The position numbers and the translations under genes are program-made. The notes beneath the pieces were generated by a model. That model was not told the DNA's origin. It ran no database searches and was given only the letters and a program-made list of their open reading frames with translations. From assembly GCF_000150275.1 (NCBI RefSeq), contig NW_002060948.1:1784772-1848771 (forward strand): a DNA stretch of 64,000 nt. The letters run 5' to 3'. Position 1 is the stretch's first letter. Each line of letters opens with the position of its first letter. Below, piece by piece: positions 37,801 to 48,995 of this stretch. The DNA is from Trichoplax adhaerens (taxonomy: Eukaryota; Placozoa; Uniplacotomia; Trichoplacea; Trichoplacidae).

Positions 37801-40800
37801 AAGGTGAACTTAAGCATTCATTAATTTCATTTTGACAGCGTTGACCTTGATAACCAGTTCCATTACAATCACATCGATATTGATTAATGCCTTGATAGCA
37901 TAATCCACGATGTAAACATGGTGAACTTTGGCATTCATCAATATCATGTTGGCATTGCTTACCATCGTAACCTAATGGACACTGGCAGCTATAATCAGCT
38001 AATAAATCTTGGCAATGGCCACCATTTTGGCAAGGTCGGCTTTGGCATTCATCTATTTCAACATGGCAATTTCTACCGGTATAACCAGGTCGGCAATGGC
38101 ACTGATAGGAATGAATGCCATCAATGCAAATACCTCCATTTTGACATGGTTTGCTATGACATTCGTTAATGTTGATTTGGCAGTCAGATCCATTATAACC
38201 AGGCTGGCATTGGCAATGGTATCCTTGAGCAAGATCACTACATATACCACTGTGTTGGCATGGTGCATCAGCACAACTATCGATACAAGATTTGCCTTTA
38301 ATACCCCTAGGGCAATCGCATTGATAATCATCTACTAAATCGCTACATTTTGCATTAGAATGGCATGGATTAGGTGTACAATCGTCAATATTAATTTGGC
38401 AATTTTTGCCTGTATAACCTGCTTGGCATATGCATTGATATTGATTCAATAAATTTAAGCAAGTACCATTATGATGGCAGGTATGATATTGACATTCATC
38501 AATATCACTTTGGCAGTGGATACCTGTATAGCCAGGTTTGCATAAGCATCGATATTGATTGATTTGATCGATACATTGGCTATTATGGAGACATGGAGAG
38601 CTAGCGCATTCATCGATATTAATTTGACAATTTTGACCCATAAATCCAGCTGGACATTGGCATTGATATTGATTCACTAAATCTCGACATTGACCACCAT
38701 GATAACATGGTACTGATTGGCATTCATTGATATCACTTTGGCAACTATTACCTGTAAATCCTGGCCTACAATAGCATTGATAGCCATTTAACTGATCTTG
38801 GCATGTGCCATTATTTAAGCATGGTGAACTTGCACATTCATTAATTTCAGTTTGGCATGATTTACCCGTATAACCTGATTGGCATGAGCAATGATAATCA
38901 TTTACTAAATCACTGCAATTGCCATGAATGCATGGCGCTGAAAAACATTCATCGTGATTGATTTGGCAATTGAATCCGCCATAACCTGGTTGGCATGAGC
39001 ATCGATATGAATTCGCTAAATCATGGCACGTTGCTCCATGTTGACAAGGCTGAGAGCCGCACTCATTAATATCCAGCTCACATTTTTTACCTGTATAACC
39101 TTTTGCACATGCACATTGATAAAAGTTGAATTGATTGATGCAGATTGCATTATTTTGGCATGGATTACTGGTACATTCGTTGATATCTATATTACAACTT
39201 CGACCTTTTACTCCATCTGGACAATTGCAAGTGAAGTTATTAATTTCATCCTATGTATGGATAAAGATAAGAAATTTTATTAAGTTTGAGTCTTTCGGTT
39301 TATTTAAGGTGATCGCTTTCTTGTAGGTAGAGTAAGGCGCTCAAAGTATATCTTTATAACTGATTCAACTTCTACATTTAATCAGATGTAGGTTCATTTT
39401 TAACGACATTTTTTATCTGTTTGAGCAATAGTTTAAATGGTCTCAACTTTTAATAATCTAGTAACTATAGTTTTATGTAACAAGATATAGTTTTATAACG
39501 GTATTTTTGATCTGTTTAAGCTATAGTTCAATTAAATGATCTCACTTTTCAGCAATCTAGTAATAATGATTTTATGTTATAAGATATAGTTATATAGTTA
39601 TAGTTCTATTTTTGGCAGTATTTTTGATCTGTTTAAGTTATTGTTTACATGAATTCATTCTTCAGTAATCTAGTAATGATAATTTTATATAAAAGAGATT
39701 ATATACCTTACAAGTGCCATTATGATAGCAAGGATTAGGGGAGCAATCGTCGATATCTGTATTATTTTTTCAAATTGTGTTCAATATGAATTAATTAGAA
39801 ACTCTAGAAAATCCATACGGTATGTATAGTCATACGTGATATTTAAGTTAGTAAAAATTTGACTCTGTAATATGTTGAATTTATTACAATCTTACTTGTT
39901 TCACAATAATATCCAGTAAATCCTTGCAGGCATTGGCAACGATAATCATCCAGCAAATCGATACATTTTGCATTATTCTTGCATCGATGCTTAAGGCAAT
40001 CGTTAATATCTTAGGTTATAGGGAAGAAAAAATGAGTAAGATTCGTTTTTATAAATGATATAAAGTGGTAATAGACAATCATGGCGTATCCCTGACTAAC
40101 GGAAACTGTTGTAAATCTCTTAATCTATATACTTACTTTTCTGGCAGTGATCACCTTGAAACCCACTTCCCGTACAGTTACACGTATAACCATTAATGCC
40201 ATCAACACAATTTCCACCATTTAAGCAAGGAAATGATTGACATTCGTTTATGTTAATATGGCAATAAGTGTCATGAAATCCTGGCATGCAACTACATTGA
40301 TAACCATGATTACCATCAACACATGTAGCATTATTCATACAAGGTTGGCTAGAACATTCATCAATATTAACTTGACAATGATGACCAGTAAATCCTGCAG
40401 GACAGTAACATTGATAGCTGTCGACTCCATCAATACAGGTGGCAGAATTTTGGCAAGGTGATGATTGACAGTTATTGATATTAGTCTCACAATGGATACC
40501 TGTAAATCCTCTCTTACAAGTGCAAGAATAAGACCCCATAGTATCGTGGCACTTTCCTTGATGATGACAGGTAGTTGGTGTACAATCGATAATGTCTAAA
40601 TAATTTTTAGTAGATTAGTTAGTGTATAGCTTAGAAACACCAGCTATGGATAATGTAGAATAGATAATAACTTCAACGAAATATAATAGACATTGTCACC
40701 ATTATATCCTTCACATACAAAATGATTTTACCTTCTTCGCAGTGGCTACCAGTAATTCCTACGGGACAATTGCAAGAGTAGCTACCAAATCGATTAATGC

Positions 40801-43800
40801 AAGTACCATTATGCATGCATGGATGTCGTAAACATTCATTAATATCTGAACGATAGTGCAGGATAATATTTTTAAGGCATGCTGAATTTTTCGTTTATTT
40901 ATTGTAAATATTATTCTTACCTCCTCGACATCTTGATCCTGTTAATCCTTTTGGACATTGGCACTTATATGTATTCACTTGAGTATTGGTACATTTAGCA
41001 TTATTTTCGCATGGAAAACTACGACATGGATTCATATCTAGAGTATAACAAATGGGAGGAAAATATAACTAACAGCATATAATGCTACTTACTGCCAAAT
41101 AAATAGTTACTGTAACAACGTTATCCATGTATCTATTAATTAGTATTAACATATTACTATCAGCTGTAAGCTTATTAAAGATTTATATGTATACCTTTCA
41201 TGCTACGATTGTTATATTAAATATGATAGAATTAATGAATTTATAAAATTGACATAAAAATGTTAAAATTATTTGGCTGGTATTTGGTATAGAACTAGTA
41301 ATAATATCCTAATTATTCCTATAACCAATCATAGCATTTTCTCTTTAAAATAGAATCAGTATAGAATTTTAGGTTTTAATCCCATCTATAGGACAATATT
41401 TTAATATCAATTCGGGGAGGAGAGCATTCTATCATACAAACAATTTCAATCTTTATTAAGCGAAATCATATATAAAATTTCTTATTGAGTAGAGTTGATA
41501 TCTTACCGTCGCTACAAGTCTTTCCTGTCCAAGATACTGGACATATGCAATGAAAATCATTTATTCTATCAATACACGTGCCATTATTCCCACAAGGATT
41601 GGATACACATTCATTAATATCTAAAGTTAAAAGAAGACACTCGTAAATAATGCTGAATACACGTATGACGGCTCTACCCACGAGGATGAAAAAGTTTGTC
41701 ATGACATCGCTTATGAGAGAAGATTTAGCTATGGTACTTTACATTTGCATTATACTTAAATATGAGAATTACCATTCTGGCAACGTTGTCCTTCATATCC
41801 TTGAAGACACTGACATTTATAGAGATCTGGGCCATCATTTTGACAGCTTCCTTCATTAAAACATGGGCTTAAACGACATGAGTTCATATCTAATTTTAAT
41901 AGACAAGGGTAATTGCAATTTAAGTGCAATAAATTCAACATAAATAACGATATTAAACATCAACTAGTCGCTAAATAGTATTTCACATTTTATTGCATGT
42001 AGACATAAATTTAATTCATTTGCTACATAAATTATTATTGCTCAAGGTTTAGCCTACAGTTAATTTTTGCATTCTTGTTACCTTTTTCGCAGTTTTCTCC
42101 CGTCCAATTAGCAGAACATGTACATTGATACTGTTCAATACCGACATTTGTACAAGATCCCCCATTTTTGCAAGGCGAGCTACGGCAACTATTTAGATCT
42201 ATATATATATATATATACATTATCCAGGAGAGATTTCATACAAATTATTTCATAGATAAATAATTACTGACACGTGTAAACTTAAGCTTGCGATCAACTT
42301 CCAGTGAATGATTTATACAAGAGAAGACAATCAATTAGATTCATATTAAGACAATCACCTTGGTCGCAATGCTTTCCTGTCCAATCGGAAGGGCACAAGC
42401 ATTGGTAATTATTAATTTTATCGATACATTTTGCGTAGATATGCTTGCAAGGATTTGACTTACAATCATCAATATCGACTATAAAATGTAATATAGGAAA
42501 TTTTATCACGGTTAACCTGAAATTTACACTATTTATATCGACAGACTAGACACTGGATTAATTTGATACCACTTAGAGAAACTTACATGTCTCACAATAC
42601 GATCCGGTATGATTACTAGGACACTGGCACTTAAAACTATCAGGACCGGTATTATCACACTTTCCACCATTTCTGCATGGGCTACTTTGACAGGAATTTA
42701 GATCTATATTTAATTATTTACGTTTTAGATTCGATCGATGTACGAGTCTAAAATCGGTGTAGTATAATAATTGCGAAAATACCCTATATGTTTACGCTAA
42801 GTCATCTGATATGAAATTGCTTTTATCATGGTTAAATTGTGATGTAAGAATACATGAAATGCCTGTATTAAACAACGTTATTCAATATAAGAGCGAATAA
42901 ATGATCTCGTCCAAGAAGTACTAGAGTCTAAATCGGTATAGTATAACAATTATGAAAATATCTTGTATATTTAAAACTTTAGTAGAAGAAATATTTAAAC
43001 TCACCACTATCACAGTTAATTCCTGTCCATTGATAAGTGCAATTACAATAATATTTATCTGGACCAGTATTGTTACAACTACCGTGTTTACAAGGTGAAC
43101 TTCTACAAGAGTATAAATCTAAAGCATGATAGAATATCAGAGATATGTGAAATCATAAATGATAATAAATATATTGGCTTTAGCCATAATTTAGGCTAAT
43201 TTAGAAATTGTTAAACATTTGGTAGATTGCACTGTATGAATATTGGGAATAATTGATCTAAACTTTTAAAAACTATAAAATTGGCCTATCTTACCTGATT
43301 GGCATTGTTTGCCTGTCCAGCCTGAAGGACAGTGGCAAGTATAGGATTGTATACCATCTACACAAGTTGAATAAACATGCTTGCATGGATTCGGATAGCA
43401 ATCATCGATATCAACTGCAAATATAAATATCCATAATTGATGTGCTTAAGCTTTAAAGACGAGTACCGATTTCAATTTATCAAGGATATTATTAGTCTAA
43501 CTGAAAGATTAAATACCAACATGTTTCACAAGTAGATCCTGTGTAATTGGTTAAGCAATTACAAGAAAACTGATCTGGCCCAGTATTAAAGCAAGTTCCT
43601 TGATGTTTACATGGATTACTTCTGCAGGTATTTAGATCTATTAATAGATTAATCAAGTTATTTTCTGCCATTATTTGATTGTACATATAATACTAATGCT
43701 AATAATAATCCTTTTCAGCCATCTTTATATTTGTATATAGTCTACCTAATTATCAATTATTAAAATTGCTGATTCTCACTCTTATGCCTAAATGAGTGCT

Positions 43801-46800
43801 GATCGATGCAACACCAATTCTATCTATCGCCTATAGTTAAACTTGTTAAGCCAATTTATTATATGAGTAAAGCAAAACCAATAACTGCTGGCTTGATGCA
43901 AAGAAATACTATATTAATTTTTTATAATTATTATTCTGATTTAATGTTCTTTCATCTATAGTAGTCATAATTCTTTCCTGCCAATCAGTGATATATTGTA
44001 AGTTTAGGAAATAAACGTATGTCCTTCAATTGGGATATGTAAGATAGTTTATTGAGATCGTAAATTTTCATCGTATATTCTTTACTGATACTGTAATACA
44101 GTTATAGATTCCAATTCTTTGCAGGACATTATAACATCTTCTATCTATCAATCGGTGTAGTTGCTATCCAGCATTTGGTAGTTGTAATTTTCTGAAATAA
44201 TAACCTTGTTCGCAATGTTTTCCAGTCCAATCTGATGGACATAAACATTCATAACCATGAATTCTATCTAGGCATTTTGAACCCTGTCGATGACACGGAT
44301 TTGAAGCACATTCATTGATATCTGCAGATAAAATATTTTCTCAAGATTTTTCCTAATTAACACTAATAATTATCTAGCTCAAATAGTAATCAACCTAGAA
44401 TACCTGTCTGACAATGTTGGCCAGTAAAGCCAGCTCTACAAAGACACTTATACTGATTAGCCCCGTTATTATGGCAACTTCCGCCGTTATCGCAGGGTTC
44501 GTTTCTGCAAGCGTTGAGATCTAATTAAAGGAGAACCATCGCGTATAAGAATAACTCATAGTATTCTCTATCCAATTTATGATAAACAATAAGCTATCAC
44601 ATTTGTCGTAAACAAGTATTGCAGATTATTTATAAGCATATTGCATATCGGCCTGAATTTACGTCTCATGTAAAATTTCGAAATTGAAAATTATCTAAAA
44701 ATCTGTATACATTAACGTGCATAACATACTGGTTAATATCCGTAACAAAATAATCTTAAACTTATTGTAAACATAGCATCCATTTTGAGCTACAAGGTGC
44801 TTTCAGCTTTCAACCTTTACAGTCTTTATAAGTAAGAGTATATTAAAACATTTCTTAAAGTATAATAAATATAAAATCCTATTACAAGACATTTGATATC
44901 CTTTAATTCTTTTGTCTACACCCAGGTTCGATTTTGTAGAATTTAATACTCTAACATAGTCAACTTTCCCACTGGATATGGATAGAGTAAACTGCTCACA
45001 TTATCATTATATTTTTTTAAATTTAAAAATTAAAATCTGATTGCTATACATTCAATTTGAGCTACTTATTACCATTATGGCAATGTACGCCGGTGTAATT
45101 GGTAGCGCAAACACAACGATATCCATTAATATCATCGACGCAAGTAGAAAATCTGGAACATGGACCGGATGCACATTCATCAATTTCTGTCAATAATTAC
45201 AAATTATCTAATTAGCGCCATACTAATGCTTTATAGACAAATTGGCAATGAATGAATACGATTTAGACTTGTATGAAATTAATTAGGATGATGATTAAGC
45301 TCCTAAAATCTAAATTAATCAAGGATATGTAATTGTCCTTTAGTCATACTTATAGTACAATTCTTTCCAGTATAACCCGGTTGACATTGACAACTGTAGC
45401 TGTCTCGTCCAGTGTTAGAGCAGGTAGCACTGTGCTTGCATGGATTATGGCGACAAAAATTTAAATCTAAATACAGGTATATTGACTTTGTTAAATCTCA
45501 TAACAGAATTATTCCATTAATATTGACCGGATACTAGTAAATCATGATAGATTTTAAAGATAGCATAGGTGAAATTGAATATTGATGTAATTGAAATTGC
45601 ATTTATAAATTCGATTTATATCTCCATGTTTTTATACAATGTGAATTTACCATGTTGGCATAAGTTCCCTGTTCTATCGTTAGGGCATAGGCAGCGAAAA
45701 TGATTAACATTGTCTTGACACGTAGCGTAAGAAGGACATGGGCTTGAGGCACATTCATTAATATCTTCATTTATTAATTTAATAATAGTCATAAAGATTG
45801 CGTCAGATTATGAGCATTCTCTTCAATTAAACATAACTATTATCTAGTGCAGCAGAAATTTACCATATTGGATATGCTATAGTACCAATAAGATTTAAAC
45901 GCTGACAGGAAAATTTCGTTTAAATATCAATGACAAAGCCAAGTGTAACTTACTTATGGAACAGTCTGAACCATTATGTCCAGGAAGGCAATTACATCGA
46001 AATTGATTGATACCAATGTTGAAGCAAGTTCCACCATTGCGACAAGGTAAACTTCGGCAGGAATTTAAATCTATCGACATTTAAAATAAATTAGGCAGGA
46101 TATTATTGTTACAGAAACTTTCATTAAAATAGATCGATATTATAGATGCATGCACAACGACATTTTTAGTTTAGAATAAGTGCAACATGCTATTTCTAGA
46201 ATTACTTTAATTTTGTGTTAATTAAACATCATAGGCAATTATATTTGAATTTTTATGAGTAGAATAAGATTTCTAAAATAAAATCTGAAATAATTTGCAT
46301 TTCTAACTAGGAATAATTGCATACCTTGCTCACAGTGTCGACCAGTAAATGAATGGAAGCAAATACAAGTATATGCATCTGGTCCTGTATTGCGGCAAAA
46401 TCCTCCATTTTGACATGGTGATTTTCGGCAGATATGAAGATCTGTTTTCAAGAAATAGAAAAATTAAGTCTCGACTTACTTGAAAAGCGATTTATCCTGC
46501 TTATTATTCATTATTACTGTATAAGATCTGTTTCAAGATATAGAAAAATAAGCCTAAAATTGATCTGATAATAATTGATTTTACATATTTTGCGTGCTGT
46601 TATACATATTGCTCGTTGTTACTGTTTTTTCAAAATGATACCCATTAGTTTTTACTTTAGCCGCTGTTGAAATAACTTTTAAATATATTAGACGAATCGT
46701 GTCTTAATCCATATGCTACTATAGCTGTAAACTTGATATCATTCATATCAAAAATAGGTAAAATGACGGATGTAATAGTAGAAATGCGAAAATTGATCTG

Positions 46801-48120
46801 AATGTGCAGTTATAGGAAAGAAATAATTCAACAAATATGGAAGCAACCTTTTTCACATCGAATTCCAGTCCAATCATTAGGACATTGGCATGTATAACCA
46901 TTAATACCATCAATACAGGTTCCGCCAGAGAGACAAGGGCTAGATAAGCACTCATTAACATCTATATAGTGACATAAGTTCGTTATATTTAGAAAATATC
47001 CCAAAAAGCAGGAATGATATTGCTTATTAATAACTACATAAATATTCGATTTTGGCACTGCTACAACTTAAATACATTTTCAATAATCGAATATCCGTAA
47101 GTAACAAACATATTTATTCTAGATAGAGTAAATCTTTCAAATATAAAATAATAATACTGCATATTCGAATAGTGTGTATGGAACAGCAAAATATCAAGCT
47201 AAAAAAAAATGTATTTTGATATGATCATAAACGGATTTGATATAGCTTTTATGTATTTCTAGAGCTCCATCATGAACTATTTCAATGAGTACTATGGGAA
47301 AAAATACTTACTATTTTCGCAGTTTTTCCCCGTATATCCTGGAAGGCACGAACAAAAGTATTTATTTATACCTGTATTCATACAAGCAGCTCCATTTCGG
47401 CAAGGATTTGTTCGACACATCCTGTAATCTGTCAAGTAGATACAAGTTTATACGCAGGGATGGAATATAGTACTAGGGATGATGATGCAAAAATTTATTT
47501 CAAAAATACCATCTTGACATCTGCTGCCGCTATAACCATTAGCACATTGCATCTGGACCTTGATGCGAAAAATAGATTTGTAATTTATTGGTCGCTGACC
47601 GGTTAAGACAAATGTCTTGGTATGACCAGGTGAGACGTCAATATTATTATTAAATCTATCTAGGAGATCGTCTTGTCCATCAAAATAATCTTGATCATAG
47701 GCCGTGATATGAAGTCGAAATTTACCCTATCAGTAAATTCAATAACGTGAATAAAGTTTCTATTTGCATAGAGTAATCGAACGTTTAAAGCTATCATTCA
47801 ACGAAATTGTTATCATTTTATACCGTCCAAGGCTCGTGAATTGGAAAGATAATTGGGTTTTTACGGCCACTATCAGTTAATTTTACATCCGATGGAAAAT
47901 TGACATTTTCACTTCCATCAAACATAATGGTAGTAAAAGCTGCATATTGGCAGCCATATTGATTGGATTTACCGATACAAAAGTAAAAATAGTAATTACA
48001 AGCAGAGAATGTATCGCATTTCCCCCCAGTCCAATCTCTTTCGTGTTGATTGTAATACTTGAGCAAGTGGATTGTCACATAGCCACGAATTTCAGCTGAC
48101 CAGACGATCTTAATACATCC
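34294..48120 (-). CDS. Notch-ligand-like membrane protein: MNNL, half DSL, about 48 EGF repeats, TM, short tail
   Basis: I traced 29 exons on the minus strand with consistent phases, about 2,190 residues; the signal-peptide exon upstream of 48120 is missing. Order: MNNL domain, two-cysteine DSL remnant, 19 EGF repeats each in its own exon, a four-EGF exon, further EGF exons including one of 2,078 bp, one transmembrane segment and a cytoplasmic tail of about 140 residues. MNNL occurs in Delta/Serrate/Jagged ligands, where with DSL and the first EGFs it engages Notch, so the likely role is a cell-surface ligand or adhesion protein. There are no LNR or ankyrin repeats, so it is not Notch; no laminin-G domains, so not Crumbs. 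N-terminal ligand homology is strong by eye; function is inference. The gene is incomplete at the 5' end, and exon choice is least certain for 36423-36283. Confidence 0.88.
36046..40595 (-). other. EGF gene: multi-EGF exons
   Basis: Exons in transcript order: 40595-40137 (four EGFs), 40009-39896 (one), 39756-39707 plus the start of 39250-37173 (one EGF split by an intron), the remainder of 39250-37173 (about 18 EGFs with no intron), 36912-36533, 36423-36283, 36159-36046. Most repeats are calcium-binding type (DINEC, NIDEC, EINEC) of 37-40 residues. One repeat near the end (36423-36283) has an enlarged first loop. Introns within this part contain the repeat at 39403-39700. Confidence 0.88.
39403..39700. 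repeat. three-copy tandem repeat in EGF-gene intron
   Basis: Copies start near 39405, 39500 and 39620. Each contains TATTTTTGATCTGTTTAAG, then TCTAGTAAT and a TTTTATGT...AAGATATAG tail. Copies are 95-120 bp and diverged by indels. The array fills most of the intron 39251-39706. Confidence 0.8.
40732..47428 (-). other. EGF gene: 19 single-EGF exons of two alternating types
   Basis: Exons: 47428-47312, 46961-46848, 46441-46325, 46070-45954, 45764-45651, 45466-45350, 45186-45073, 44520-44404, 44321-44205, 43637-43521, 43414-43295, 43118-43005, 42703-42587, 42478-42359, 42198-42082, 41889-41773, 41620-41507, 41037-40921, 40845-40732. Every exon is 114, 117 or 120 bp and phase 1 at both ends, so each is a freely duplicable module. 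Type A reads DLNSCRSxPC...NTGPDxYxC; type B reads DINECxSxPC...DxINGYxCxCPxxWTG. Order from the N-terminus: A B A A B A B A B A B A A B A A B A B. Confidence 0.9.
42736..42990. repeat. duplicated block inside an EGF-gene intron
   Basis: A segment at about 42736-42795 (GAGTCTAAAATCGGTGTAG) recurs at about 42913-42980 (GAGTCTAAATCGGTATAG), followed in both by a TATAA...ATTATGAAAATA-like tail. Spacing is about 177 bp. Non-coding. Confidence 0.7.
47510..48120 (-). other. EGF gene: MNNL domain and DSL remnant
   Basis: Exons 48120-47824 and 47726-47510, phase 0 between them. Matches to the MNNL fold of Delta/Jagged: strand [12 protein letters not shown]; cysteines at GGKC, then C-x6-C in ACNYYFYFC (Delta has C-RTFFRV-C), then [14 protein letters not shown] followed by [11 protein letters not shown] (Delta: NPIRFPF...W-G-F-L-I-A). 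Then a linker with [18 protein letters not shown], which looks like the opening of a DSL domain (F-x-V-x-C...YYGxxC). After this cysteine the next exon is already an EGF, so the remaining four DSL cysteines are absent. The first 12 residues may belong to the end of the signal peptide. Confidence 0.85.
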
Positions 48121-48786
48121 CTAGGATAACATAATTGAAAGAATGGGAGAATGAGATATGTAACTTGGATGATAACTGAAATATAGATTGCGAAGAGCCA
48201 ATGTTTCAGATAGAAAAATATTTATGCTGTACTAGCTTACATAATCATAGTGATGAAAAGTAAAAGAGAATAACACTCTAGTTAGCAAATAATGGGACAC
48301 GAGACTGATGCGTACGTATACATGATCCGACTAAAATCCAAATTAAATGCAAAAATATTAGAATTTGGGGCTTTAGTGGGCTATGCCAGTACTTTAAGTA
48401 TAATGTTAATTATACTAATAGATTTTATTGCTCTACGTAAATGTTTAATAATACGTAGTTTGGTTTTTTTTCTTTAGCAAATAGTCCTTCTTGAACTATA
48501 GGACTATGAGTACTCCTAATTCGAATTTTAGCGGTCTATTGTAAATAACAGCCGGGATTTGGGTTGCAGCTGTAACATATACAAGGTCTATAAAAGTAGC
48601 TACATGATTGAACAACTTTTAAATATTAAATTTTATTGGAGTTGTTTTGATAAATTAACAGCAACAGTCGTGTTTAGGGCCTAGCTGGATGTAAATATGC
48701 AGATACTTGTAGAAACATATTTGATATTTACGAAAAGCAAAACTGTACTAGATATACCGTACGACATTGCTAAATTATAAGGTAGT

Positions 48787-48995
48787 CTTCTTAAAATGTA
48801 TTGATTCCAGTATTTCTAAATTAGCAATAACTACAGATCAACATTAAAGATCGTAAGCTAATACATAAAGTAATTTAAATATGGCATGTTATACCGGAAC
48901 TATAATCCTCTTAAATGTCTTGATACTAGTATTACTGAATTAGCAACAGCTACAGATCAGTATTGAAGATCGTAAGCTAATATTTAAAGTGATTG
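48787..48995. repeat. 119-bp tandem duplication
   Basis: Two copies 119 bp apart, sharing CTTAAAATGTATTGAT-like starts, TTAGCAA.A.CTACAGATCA and GATCGTAAGCTAATA. Roughly 80% identical by eye; non-coding. Confidence 0.82.

Noticed and set aside
36534-39326. Plus-strand open frames across the EGF exons
   Set aside because: Antisense shadows of the long EGF exon, whose cysteine-rich frame is clearly the coding one.
34294-48120. Interpretation of the EGF gene as Notch itself
   Set aside because: No LNR repeats, no heterodimerisation domain and no ankyrin repeats; the tail is only about 140 residues, and the N-terminus is ligand-like.
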